Below are positions 8,301-15,033 of a stretch of 20,790 nt of DNA, one piece after another. Within the stretch, counting starts at the first letter, position 1, and the number at the start of each line of letters is the position of its first letter. The notes beneath the pieces were generated by a model, which worked only from the letters and a program-made list of their open reading frames with translations, ran no database searches and was not told the DNA's origin. Made by a program: the position numbers and the translations under genes. The DNA comes from JALUUH01 sp964636675 (GTDB lineage Bacteria; Pseudomonadota; Gammaproteobacteria; S012-40): NCBI GenBank assembly GCA_964636675.1, contig CAZWUO010000048.1, positions 1 through 20,790 of the forward strand, given 5' to 3'.

Positions 8301-9770
8301 GATGCGTTAGTGTCGGTAAAACTGGTGGCCGAAGCGGGCGTAGGCACGATAGCCGCGGGAGTGGCAAAAGCTTATGCTGATTTAATTACGATATCCGGCT
8401 ACGACGGTGGCACCGGAGCAAGCCCGCTCACTTCGGTGAAATATGCAGGTATCCCTTGGGAACTAGGACTCAGTGAAACCCATCAAGTTTTACGCGCCAA
8501 TGATTTGCGTGACAAAGTACGTCTGCAAACAGATGGTGGTTTAAAGACGGGCTTAGATGTTATCAAGGCCGCTATTTTGGGCGCTGAGAGCTTTGGTTTT
8601 GGCACTGGCCCGATGGTCGCGTTGGGATGCAAATATTTGAGAATTTGTCACTTGAATAACTGCGCTACGGGCGTTGCCACACAAAATAAAGTATTGCGCA
8701 TGGAGCATTTCATTGGGCTACCCGAAATGGTCATGAACTACTTTAAATTTGTTGCGCTGGAAACGCGTGACTTGCTCGCACAACTCGGGGTTCGTTCTTT
8801 ACAAGAGCTCATTGGCCGCAGCGATTTATTAGAGATTATCGAAGGTAAAACCAGCAAGCAATCCAGCTTGGACTTACAACCCATTTTAGCCGATGGCGGT
8901 GTACCGGCGGATAAACCCATGTATTGCTCTAAACCTAAAAATGAACCGTTTGATAAAGGCGAGCTCGCGGAAAAAATTGTCAAAGATACGGCGGCAGCGG
9001 TTCGCAATATGACGGGAGGATCGTTTAGCTATAAGGTGGCAAACATCCATCGCTCTATTGGTGCGCGGCTGTCGGGGGAAATTGCCAAACAACATGGCAA
9101 CCAAGGCATGGCAAAACATCCTATCACCTTAAAACTGCAGGGGACGGCGGGACAAAGCCTAGGCGTGTGGAATGCAGGTGGCTTACATATTCAACTCATT
9201 GGCGATGCCAACGATTATGTCGGCAAGGGAATGACCGGCGGCAAAATCATGATAGCGCCCGCTAAAGAGAGCGAATTCAAGAGTAATGAAACAACGATTA
9301 TCGGTAATACTTGTTTGTATGGCGCCACCGGTGGCCGCCTCTATGCAGCGGGCACAGCGGGAGAGCGTTTTGCCGTGCGTAACTCTGGCGCACACGCCAT
9401 TGTGGAAGGCATTGGCGACCATGGCTGTGAATACATGACCGGAGGAGTGGTCGTGGTTCTCGGAAAAACCGGGGTTAACTTCGGCGCCGGTATGACCGGA
9501 GGATTTGCCTATGTGCTCGATGAACAAAACGAATTTGTAGACAATTACAACCACGAGTTAATCGACATTCATCGCATTTCTACCGAATCGACTGAAGCCC
9601 ATAAACACTATTTGCGCGAAACAATAAAACGCTATGTTGCCGCAACAGACAGTGACTGGGGCAAACATATTTTACAAAATTTTTCTGATTATATTGGGAA
9701 ATTTTGGTTAGTTAAACCCAAAGCTTCAGAACTTGAATCTTTAATGGACGCACTGAGAAGTGCTGCATAG
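5310..9770 (+). CDS. gltB: Glutamate synthase (NADPH) large subunit
   Basis: GltB is the alpha subunit of NADPH-dependent glutamate synthase (GOGAT). It hydrolyses glutamine and transfers ammonia to 2-oxoglutarate to give glutamate in the cytoplasm. The 1486 residues match the family's usual length. After a 20-residue propeptide comes Cys21 (ENCGFGLIAHMHG), the class II amidotransferase nucleophile. Other amidotransferase motifs are HQRFSTNT and FLAHNGEINT. The FMN/synthase domain has SNSGEGGEDP, GAKPGEGGQLPG and SGYDGGTGASPL. The 3Fe-4S cysteines are Cys1107, Cys1113 and Cys1118 (CKYLRICHLNNCATG). The C-terminal beta-helix has repeated GATGGRLYAAG and YMTGGVVVVLG turns. The start is GTG at 5310, the only start that leaves a propeptide of normal length; the ribosome site is poor. 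gltD follows 67 bp downstream. Confidence 0.98.
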   Translation: MNKTNKELQGLYRPSFERENCGFGLIAHMHGTPSHWVVNTAINALARLTHRGAVAADGKTGDGCGLLMKKPDEFLRQVAESKGFILAELYAVGIVFLNRDANLGNNAKKIIEQELQRQHLEVLGWRQVPIDKSACGQQALLSVPHIEHIFVNASKGMDEAKFERCLYIARRRAEKTLEPQDPVFYIPSLSSRVLSYKGLVMPEYLAKFYLDLQDNNLQTSLAVFHQRFSTNTLPQWRLAQPFRFLAHNGEINTVQGNRNWAIARGHKFATPLLDMADVRPLVSTTGSDSNSLDNMLEALLAGGMDIFRAMRYLIPPAWQNIDIKDPNLRAFYEYNSMHMEPWDGPAGVVLTDGRFAACSLDRNGLRPARYVITKDRHITLASEIGVYDYQPSDVVSKGRLKPGQMLAVDTNTGEILLPENIDQILSSRQPYKEWMDQHSTRLEAQLYGDGVAKSSLNIDEMNTYQKMFNITFEERDQVIRVLAESAQEAIGSMGDDTPMPVLSTQVRSLYDYFRQQFAQVTNPPIDPLRENIVMSLETCLGKERNIFEETADHANRLLVDTPVLSQGKFDQLLAINDPEYQHHFIDLNYANTDLAAAIKNVCDNAVNAVRDGKVIIVLSDKNIAKDKIPMHALLATGAVHHRLIKEGLRCDANIIVATATARDPHHFAVMLGYGATAIYPYLAYECLADMARAGEIKDGVNPRLAQRFRRGINKGLYKILSKMGISTIASYRGSQLFEAVGLSETVVDLCFIGTTTRIQGTTFSDLENEQKILATNAWIARKKIGHGGLLKYVHAEEYHAYNPDVIQTLQVAVKSGDYNDYKKYAHLVNNRPISSLRDMFALKQTTAIKLEEVEPLEKIYKRFDSAGMSLGALSPEAHEALAIAMNRLGGRSNSGEGGEDPIRFNSEKLSKIKQVASGRFGVTPHYLVNAEVIQIKIAQGAKPGEGGQLPGGKVDKMIAKLRFARPGVSLISPPPHHDIYSIEDLAQLIFDLKQVNPDALVSVKLVAEAGVGTIAAGVAKAYADLITISGYDGGTGASPLTSVKYAGIPWELGLSETHQVLRANDLRDKVRLQTDGGLKTGLDVIKAAILGAESFGFGTGPMVALGCKYLRICHLNNCATGVATQNKVLRMEHFIGLPEMVMNYFKFVALETRDLLAQLGVRSLQELIGRSDLLEIIEGKTSKQSSLDLQPILADGGVPADKPMYCSKPKNEPFDKGELAEKIVKDTAAAVRNMTGGSFSYKVANIHRSIGARLSGEIAKQHGNQGMAKHPITLKLQGTAGQSLGVWNAGGLHIQLIGDANDYVGKGMTGGKIMIAPAKESEFKSNETTIIGNTCLYGATGGRLYAAGTAGERFAVRNSGAHAIVEGIGDHGCEYMTGGVVVVLGKTGVNFGAGMTGGFAYVLDEQNEFVDNYNHELIDIHRISTESTEAHKHYLRETIKRYVAATDSDWGKHILQNFSDYIGKFWLVKPKASELESLMDALRSAA

Positions 9771-9837
9771 CCTAATCAATCAGTTGAACATCGCTTATGT
9801 CTAACGCATTTTTTAGGTTAAAGTAGGTAATAAAAGT

Positions 9838-11244
9838 ATGTCGAAAAATTTTCAGTTTTTAAACGTAAATCGCGAAAACCCGAGCAAACAATCGGCGACC
9901 GCGCGCATCCACGATTTTCGCGAAATCTATCAGCAGTTTGATGTTAACAATGTGCAAGAGCAAGCAGCTCGATGTTTAGAATGTGGCAATCCCTATTGCG
10001 AGTGGAAATGTCCGGTACATAACTATATCCCTGATTGGCTAAAACTCGTCGCCGAAGGAAAAATTCTTGACGCTGCCGAGCTATCCAATCAAACCAACTC
10101 ACTGCCCGAAATTTGCGGTCGCGTATGCCCGCAAGACCGCTTATGCGAAGGGGCATGCACCCTGAACACCGGCTTTGGAGCCGTGACTATTGGTGCGGTG
10201 GAACGCTATATTAGCGATCAAGCATTTGCCCAAGGCTGGCGCCCTGATTTATCGAAAGTGGTTGCCACCGGTAAAAAAGTGGCCATTGTCGGCGCCGGCC
10301 CCGCCGGCATTGGATGTGCCGATATTCTGGTACGTAACGGGGTTAAACCCGTGGTTTATGACAAATATCCTGAAATCGGTGGACTCTTAACTTTTGGCAT
10401 TCCGGGTTTTAAACTCGAAAAAGATATCGTCATCAATCGGCGCAGTATTCTCGAAGAAATGGGCGTAGAATTTGTGCTCAATACCGAAATAGGCAAAGAC
10501 ATCGACTTTCAACAGCTGCTCGATCAATACGCTGCCGTCTTTTTGGGTATGGGCACTTATAATTATATGCAAGGAGGCTTTCCTGGCGAAGAACTCAGCG
10601 GTGTTCATGAAGCGTTACCCTATCTCATTGCCAATACAAACCGCGTATTAGGCTACGAAAAAAGTCCTTCTGACTTCATCGATCTGCAAGGTAAAAAAGT
10701 CGTTGTATTAGGCGGCGGAGATACCGCGATGGACTGTAATCGTACCGCGATTAGGCAACATGCGGCGCAGGTTATTTGTGCCTACCGACGCGATGAAGAA
10801 AACATGCCTGGCTCCAAAAAAGAAGTTGAGAACGCCAAAGAAGAGGGGGTGAACTTCATGTTTAACCGCCAACCCGTGGAAATTGTCGGTAGCGATAAAG
10901 TCACCGGGGTCAAAGTAGTGACGACCAAATTGGGCGAAGCTGACGAAAGGGGTAGGAGACGCCCTCAAGTGGTGGCTAATTCGGAGGAAATCATTCCTGC
11001 GGATAATGTTATTGTAGCTTTTGGCTTTCAACCAAGTCCGATGGACTGGTTTGCCGATTTTGATATCAAGATCGATGAACGTGGGCGAGTGATCGCCGCA
11101 GAAAAAGCAGCTTTTAAATTCCAAACCTCTAACCAAAAAGTTTTTGCCGGCGGGGATATGGTGCGCGGTTCAGATTTGGTGGTTACCGCAATCTATGAAG
11201 GCCGACAAGCCGCCGAAGGAATCTTAGACTTTTTAGAAATCTAA
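9838..11244 (+). CDS. gltD: Glutamate synthase (NADPH) small subunit
   Basis: GltD is the beta subunit of GOGAT. It takes electrons from NADPH onto FAD and passes them through iron-sulfur clusters to the FMN of GltB. The 468 residues are of usual length. The N-terminal cluster cysteines are Cys46, 49, 54 and 58 (CLECGNPYCEWKC) and Cys93, 97, 103 and 107 (CGRVCPQDRLCEGAC). The FAD-binding motif GAGPAG starts at residue 152, the NADPH-binding GGGDTAMD at about 292, and the second FAD-contact segment VFAGGDMVRGSDLVV is near the C-terminus. The 67-bp gap after gltB has no terminator, so the two should be co-transcribed. hemE follows after 23 bp. A TAGGTAA stretch about 10 bases before the ATG may serve as the ribosome site. 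Confidence 0.97.
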   Translation: MSKNFQFLNVNRENPSKQSATARIHDFREIYQQFDVNNVQEQAARCLECGNPYCEWKCPVHNYIPDWLKLVAEGKILDAAELSNQTNSLPEICGRVCPQDRLCEGACTLNTGFGAVTIGAVERYISDQAFAQGWRPDLSKVVATGKKVAIVGAGPAGIGCADILVRNGVKPVVYDKYPEIGGLLTFGIPGFKLEKDIVINRRSILEEMGVEFVLNTEIGKDIDFQQLLDQYAAVFLGMGTYNYMQGGFPGEELSGVHEALPYLIANTNRVLGYEKSPSDFIDLQGKKVVVLGGGDTAMDCNRTAIRQHAAQVICAYRRDEENMPGSKKEVENAKEEGVNFMFNRQPVEIVGSDKVTGVKVVTTKLGEADERGRRRPQVVANSEEIIPADNVIVAFGFQPSPMDWFADFDIKIDERGRVIAAEKAAFKFQTSNQKVFAGGDMVRGSDLVVTAIYEGRQAAEGILDFLEI

Positions 11245-11267
11245 CCATATAACGAGAAACAAATATC

Positions 11268-12332
11268 ATGACAGTGTTAAAAAACGACCGCTTCTTACGC
11301 GCCTTAATGCGTCAACCTGTAGACATCACGCCCGTTTGGATGATGCGCCAAGCAGGCCGCTATCTTCCAGAATATCGCGCCACACGCGCAAAAGCTGGAA
11401 GCTTTATGGATTTATGTAAAAACCCCGAACTCGCCTGCGAAGTCACCCTACAACCATTGGCACGCTACCCGTTAGATGCGGCTATTTTGTTTTCTGATAT
11501 TTTAACCATTCCCGATGCAATGGGCTTGGGCTTATATTTTGCGGAAGGCGAAGGACCAAAATTTAAAAACCCAGTGAGAACCGAAAAAGAGGTCATGAAT
11601 CTTCCGGTTCCTGATCCCAATGACTCCCTAGGTTATGTGATGGATGCGGTACGCACGATTCGCTCAGCGCTCGACGGAAGTGTGCCACTCATTGGTTTTT
11701 CCGGTAGTCCATGGACGCTGGCAACCTATATGGTTGAAGGCAGCTCAAGCAAAGAATATTCGAATATCAAAGCAATGATGTATAACAGACCTGATCTTAT
11801 GCATCACCTGTTAGACACTACGGCACAATCTGTCATTAGCTATTTAAATGCTCAGGTTGCAGCGGGCGCCCAGGCATTAATGATTTTTGATACTTGGGGA
11901 GGTATTTTAAGCCCGCGCGACTATCAAGCATTTTCTCTGCAATATATGCATAAAATTGTTGCCGGCCTCACGCGGGAATATGAAGGCAACAAAATCCCGG
12001 TGGTGTTATTTACCAAAGGCGGCGCAAACTGGGCCGAAGATATGGCCGATACGGGGTGTGATGCCTTAGGCGTTGATTGGACGGTGAATATTGGCGATAT
12101 TCGACAACGCGTAGGACATCGAGTTGCGCTGCAAGGCAATATGGACCCGGGTATTTTATATGCGAACCCAAAACGCATACACGAAGAAGTCGCAAGCATC
12201 CTAGCCAGCTACGGACCAGGCTCAGGACATGTGTTTAATCTAGGGCACGGGATTCATCAATTTGTAGATCCTGAACACGCAGGTGCATTCATCGAAGCGG
12301 TACATGAATTAAGCCCACAATATCATCAATAA
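11268..12332 (+). CDS. hemE: Uroporphyrinogen decarboxylase
   Basis: HemE decarboxylates the four acetate side chains of uroporphyrinogen III to give coproporphyrinogen III in haem biosynthesis. It is cytoplasmic and cofactor-free. The 354 residues align closely with the E. coli enzyme as I remember it: LKNDRFLRALMRQPVD at the N-terminus, the substrate-binding loop WMMRQAGRYLPEY, FSDILTIPDAMG with the catalytic Asp, GFSGSPWTLATYMVEG, FDTWGG, and VFNLGHGIHQ near the end. The ATG at 11268 follows a GAGAA ribosome site. gltB-gltD-hemE in this order is found in pseudomonads and relatives, so the unit is probably an ancestral operon rather than an acquired one. Two inverted repeats lie after the stop. 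Confidence 0.98.
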   Translation: MTVLKNDRFLRALMRQPVDITPVWMMRQAGRYLPEYRATRAKAGSFMDLCKNPELACEVTLQPLARYPLDAAILFSDILTIPDAMGLGLYFAEGEGPKFKNPVRTEKEVMNLPVPDPNDSLGYVMDAVRTIRSALDGSVPLIGFSGSPWTLATYMVEGSSSKEYSNIKAMMYNRPDLMHHLLDTTAQSVISYLNAQVAAGAQALMIFDTWGGILSPRDYQAFSLQYMHKIVAGLTREYEGNKIPVVLFTKGGANWAEDMADTGCDALGVDWTVNIGDIRQRVGHRVALQGNMDPGILYANPKRIHEEVASILASYGPGSGHVFNLGHGIHQFVDPEHAGAFIEAVHELSPQYHQ

Positions 12333-12359
12333 CAAATATAATTTTCAAGCATTTTTATG

Positions 12360-12397
12360 CGCTTTTAATCGTGGAGAATGATTCGCGCTTAAAAGCG
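12360..12397. terminator. Inverted repeat after hemE, possible bidirectional terminator
   Basis: CGCTTTTAA (12360-12368) and TTAAAAGCG (12389-12397) form a perfect 9-bp stem with a 20-base loop. It lies in the 109-bp gap between convergent hemE and the acyltransferase gene, where a shared terminator is expected. The loop is long and no clear T-run follows on either strand, so intrinsic termination is uncertain. Confidence 0.4.
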
Positions 12398-12401
12398 TGC
12401 T

Positions 12402-12423
12402 ATGCATGTCATAACACATGCAT
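12402..12423. terminator. Second hairpin in the convergent hemE/acyltransferase gap
   Basis: ATGCATGT (12402-12409) and ACATGCAT (12416-12423) form a perfect 8-bp stem with the loop CATAAC. It starts four bases after the previous inverted repeat and ends 18 bases before the stop of the minus-strand acyltransferase gene. It has no T-tract. It may work with the first hairpin to end or protect transcripts from both sides. Confidence 0.4.
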
Positions 12424-12441
12424 CCTCTCAGAAATTTAGGA

Positions 12442-13209
12442 TTACGCCGTGTGCTGGATTTCGGCGGGTTTTATTACCTTTGCTCCATTATGCGTAATAA
12501 AAGACCAAATACGCTCATCTTGTTTTTTAATCCCGGTAAGCAACTCTTCTACAGTCGCCATACACGGCTGACGCAAACCATAACAATCCACCATGGTCCC
12601 GACGGGAGTAAATTTAATCCCGCTGCGAGATAATAAGTTAATTAATTTAGGCTCCATTAACGCAAACATATGCGTAACACCCGTTTCGGTTGCCATATTC
12701 AGTAAGGCCCGAAATAGGCCGAGTGTAATCTGTGAACAATGCCTTTTTTCTCGTTGTTTTTCCACAAACGTTAGGTTGGAGCTAATGCCATGAATATTAT
12801 TTTGCTCCTCAATGCGTCGCCGAAAATTTTTTGAAACAGCAAGTCTGGATATTTCCCCTTTAACCAGTGACGACACTAACCATCGCTGATCTCTACTTTT
12901 TCGTCGCAAAATATGAAAGCGCTCGGTAGGCAACATTTTTTCGGTTGCTTCATTCGTCGTTTTTGTATAAACAATGAGTCGCACGGTGGCGACACTAATT
13001 TTTGTTTTTTTGTGAATGAGTAAAGCATGCAGAGATCTCTGATCAAATTCATCGGTTTCTTTTTCTGCTTGATACTGCGAAGAGTCAAATATATGTTGCT
13101 CATCACAAAATACCTGGTAGCGTAAAACTTGACACTTTTCAATGAGACTCTGCGAGTCTCCTATTTCGGTTTTAAAATAATTATCAAAGTGTTCATATGT
13201 TATATTCAT
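12442..13209 (-). CDS. LuxI-like PEP-CTERM/exosortase-associated acyltransferase
   Basis: The 255 residues resemble the putative acyltransferases linked with PEP-CTERM/exosortase systems, which share the GNAT-like fold of LuxI autoinducer synthases and N-acyl amino acid synthases (family knowledge; product unknown). Visible motifs parallel LuxI: LRYQVFCDE with Arg30, ETDEFDQRSLH with Asp53 and Asp56, VATVRLI, then GEISRLAVSKNFRRR with Glu119 and Arg122. The C-terminal half has GLFRALLNMATETGVTHMFALMEPKL, typical of the acyl-carrier side. No exosortase gene, PEP-CTERM substrate or LuxR-type regulator is in the window, so the gene is an orphan here. It is divergent from the periplasmic-binding/porin/GGDEF-EAL unit across a 147-bp AT-rich gap. 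The ATG at 13209 has no strong ribosome site. Confidence 0.8.
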   Translation of the reverse strand: MNITYEHFDNYFKTEIGDSQSLIEKCQVLRYQVFCDEQHIFDSSQYQAEKETDEFDQRSLHALLIHKKTKISVATVRLIVYTKTTNEATEKMLPTERFHILRRKSRDQRWLVSSLVKGEISRLAVSKNFRRRIEEQNNIHGISSNLTFVEKQREKRHCSQITLGLFRALLNMATETGVTHMFALMEPKLINLLSRSGIKFTPVGTMVDCYGLRQPCMATVEELLTGIKKQDERIWSFITHNGAKVIKPAEIQHTA

Positions 13210-13327
13210 GATAAATACCGTCGATGTTAAGCTATTTAAGTTGTAGTTACAAAACGACAGAAAACCCTAAAACACGCTGAAAGCTAAAAGATTTTTAATA
13301 AAATTTAGTCAATTATTTATTACCGAC

Positions 13328-13333
13328 TATAAT
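13328..13333 (+). promoter_or_regulatory. Candidate -10 box for the three-gene sensory unit
   Basis: A perfect TATAAT lies 23 bases before the ATG at 13357 in the very AT-rich divergent gap 13210-13356. The -35 position holds TTAGTC (13305-13310) at a 17-base spacing, a poor match. The resulting leader would be short, about 15-20 bases. Confidence 0.45.
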
Positions 13334-13356
13334 CAATTTATGCAAAATACGACTTG

Positions 13357-13806
13357 ATGAAATGTATGCACTTGTTTAAAAATAATTGTCGCCTTTTATT
13401 TAAAGGATATCTTTTCCTCCTCCTATGCTTTGCTTCTTTTGCTAGCCATTCAGAAATTGTTATCGGGGTATACAATAACAATTTGACAGCTATCGATAAA
13501 AGCACATTACGCGCCGTCTTCACTATGCGTCTTAATCGCTGGGAAAATGGTCAAGAAATTACCGTACTGATGTTAAATCAAAACAGCGAAACCCACCGCA
13601 AATTTTGTGTACAAAAACTCGGAATATATCCCTATCAATTACAACGCATCCTCGATAAGCGGGTTTTTTCGGGAAAAAGTCAAGCACCTATTAATGTTTC
13701 AAACACGGAAGAAATGATTAAAAAATTACTCAGTACGCCTGGCGCTATTGGTTATATTAGTGAGGAGTTCGTTAATGATATCCCAACAGACATTAATACC
13801 TTTTAA
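13357..13806 (+). CDS. Small PstS-like periplasmic phosphate-type binding-domain protein
   Basis: This 149-residue exported protein has an N-terminal signal peptide (basic KNNCRLLFKGY, then LFLLLCFASFASHS). A short domain of the PstS-like (phosphate ABC transporter substrate-binding) class follows. Typical features are EIVIGVYNNNLTAIDKSTLRAVFTMRLNRWENGQEI, a conserved pattern of the small stand-alone versions, and the end segment SNTEEMIKKLLSTPGAIGYISEE, the GAIGY-type motif of PstS proteins. It is about half the length of a true PstS (around 330 residues), and no pst transport genes are nearby, so a sensing or accessory role is more likely than uptake. I prefer ATG 13357 over the TTG just before it. 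The porin gene begins four bases after its stop, showing tight coupling. Confidence 0.78.
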   Translation: MKCMHLFKNNCRLLFKGYLFLLLCFASFASHSEIVIGVYNNNLTAIDKSTLRAVFTMRLNRWENGQEITVLMLNQNSETHRKFCVQKLGIYPYQLQRILDKRVFSGKSQAPINVSNTEEMIKKLLSTPGAIGYISEEFVNDIPTDINTF

Positions 13807-13810
13807 AATA

Positions 13811-15010
13811 ATGAATATTCATGCAAGTATTTTAATATGTTGTTTAGTGCCAAACCTGGTCTTTGCCATAAATATATCTAAAAACATACAAGTACACGGC
13901 TTTGCAACCCAGGGTTATATCAAAACCGACAACTACAATTTTTTTGGTGAAACCGCAAGAAGCAAGGGCGATGTAGACTTCCGCGAACTCGGCATAAATA
14001 CGTCATATCGTGCCTTTTCAAATTTCCACATTGCCACCCAATTGCTGTCGCGCGAAGCCGGCGCAGTCGACGACTCAACCATCCAACTTGATTACGCCCT
14101 CGCTGACCTACAGATAATATCGACGACGCAACATAACCTAGGCCTACGTGTAGGCCGGGTGAAAAACCCTATCGGGTTTTATAACGAAACTCGAGATGTC
14201 GCCTTTACCCGAAACAGTATCTTTTTACCTCAATCTATCTATTTTGACCGGGTAAGAAAACTCGCTTTGTCTGCTGATGGGCTGCATATATACGGCCACA
14301 AACGCCACCATTTTGGTGAGATTGATTTTCAGTTCGGCATTGGCTATCCAAGAGTTGATCAAGAGACAGAGGTAGCTGTATATAGAACAGATAGAGCCGG
14401 CACGATGGAATCTAACTTGAGTTTATTGGCGCATATCAGCCATAGTTTTAATGCAGGCAATCAAAAAATAGCGCTTAGCTGGGTGAGATTATCAACGGAT
14501 TATATGAGTACCGAGGCAGAAAATTTAGTCTCTGCAGAATTAGCGAATGCAAATTTCACTTTCACGCCTATCATCTTGTCTGCGCTATCAACCCATGGCG
14601 ACTTTACGATTTCGGGTGAATATGCACGTCGCAGCTTTCAATTTAATAATATGGCACCATATGTGCCTGATGACATGAGTAAATTAGATGGGGAAAGCTA
14701 TTATATTCAATTGCAATATAGGCCCATTAATTTTTTTGAGATATTTTTCCGCTACGATGTCATTTATATCGACAAGGACGATAAAGATGGACTTAATTTC
14801 GAAGCAAAGGGATATGGCACCAGAATTGAACAATTTGCTAAAGATGCAACGGCAGGATTCGCGGTTTATCTCAATAGATCATGGCTTTTTCGAGCGGAGT
14901 ATCATCGTATTGAAGGAACCGCTTGGATACCCGCCCAAGACAACCCAGGGCCATTATCTAACCAGAAAAACTGGCAACTTTTCTCTATCTCTGCATCCTA
15001 TAAATTTTAG
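13811..15010 (+). CDS. Outer-membrane porin-like beta-barrel protein
   Basis: This is a predicted outer-membrane barrel of 399 residues. It starts with a signal peptide (MNIHASILICCLVPNLVFA) and a cleavage-like site before INISKNIQVHG. The mature part is a series of amphipathic strands (VHGFATQGYIKTDNY, LADLQIISTTQHNLGLRVGRVKNPIGFYNETRD, YYIQLQYRPINFFEIFFRYDVIY) and ends in Phe (SISASYKF), the usual C-terminal signal for barrel insertion. The VGRVKNPIGFYNETRD segment resembles phosphate-selective-porin-like proteins found with small PstS-like proteins. The substrate is unknown. I placed the start at 13811 because the frame upstream (from 13748) overlaps the previous gene and would bury the signal peptide. 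The next gene follows after 23 bp. Confidence 0.8.
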   Translation: MNIHASILICCLVPNLVFAINISKNIQVHGFATQGYIKTDNYNFFGETARSKGDVDFRELGINTSYRAFSNFHIATQLLSREAGAVDDSTIQLDYALADLQIISTTQHNLGLRVGRVKNPIGFYNETRDVAFTRNSIFLPQSIYFDRVRKLALSADGLHIYGHKRHHFGEIDFQFGIGYPRVDQETEVAVYRTDRAGTMESNLSLLAHISHSFNAGNQKIALSWVRLSTDYMSTEAENLVSAELANANFTFTPIILSALSTHGDFTISGEYARRSFQFNNMAPYVPDDMSKLDGESYYIQLQYRPINFFEIFFRYDVIYIDKDDKDGLNFEAKGYGTRIEQFAKDATAGFAVYLNRSWLFRAEYHRIEGTAWIPAQDNPGPLSNQKNWQLFSISASYKF

Positions 15011-15033
15011 TTAAAAAACCATCTTGAGTAGCC

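Noticed and set aside
9183..9554. 123-residue antisense frame over the end of gltB
   Set aside because: It lies wholly inside gltB coding sequence, in the conserved beta-helix domain, and has no recognisable family.
10708..11136. 142-residue antisense frame over gltD
   Set aside because: It is a mirror of the NADPH-domain coding sequence with no ribosome site and no protein family, so it is a coding shadow.
13748..13810. Upstream extension of the porin-like gene
   Set aside because: It overlaps the PstS-like gene and would place 21 residues before a complete signal peptide. The ATG at 13811 gives a normal exported protein.
14688..15014. 108-residue forward frame overlapping the porin gene
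   Set aside because: It is out of frame with a clearly coding barrel protein and shows no domain.
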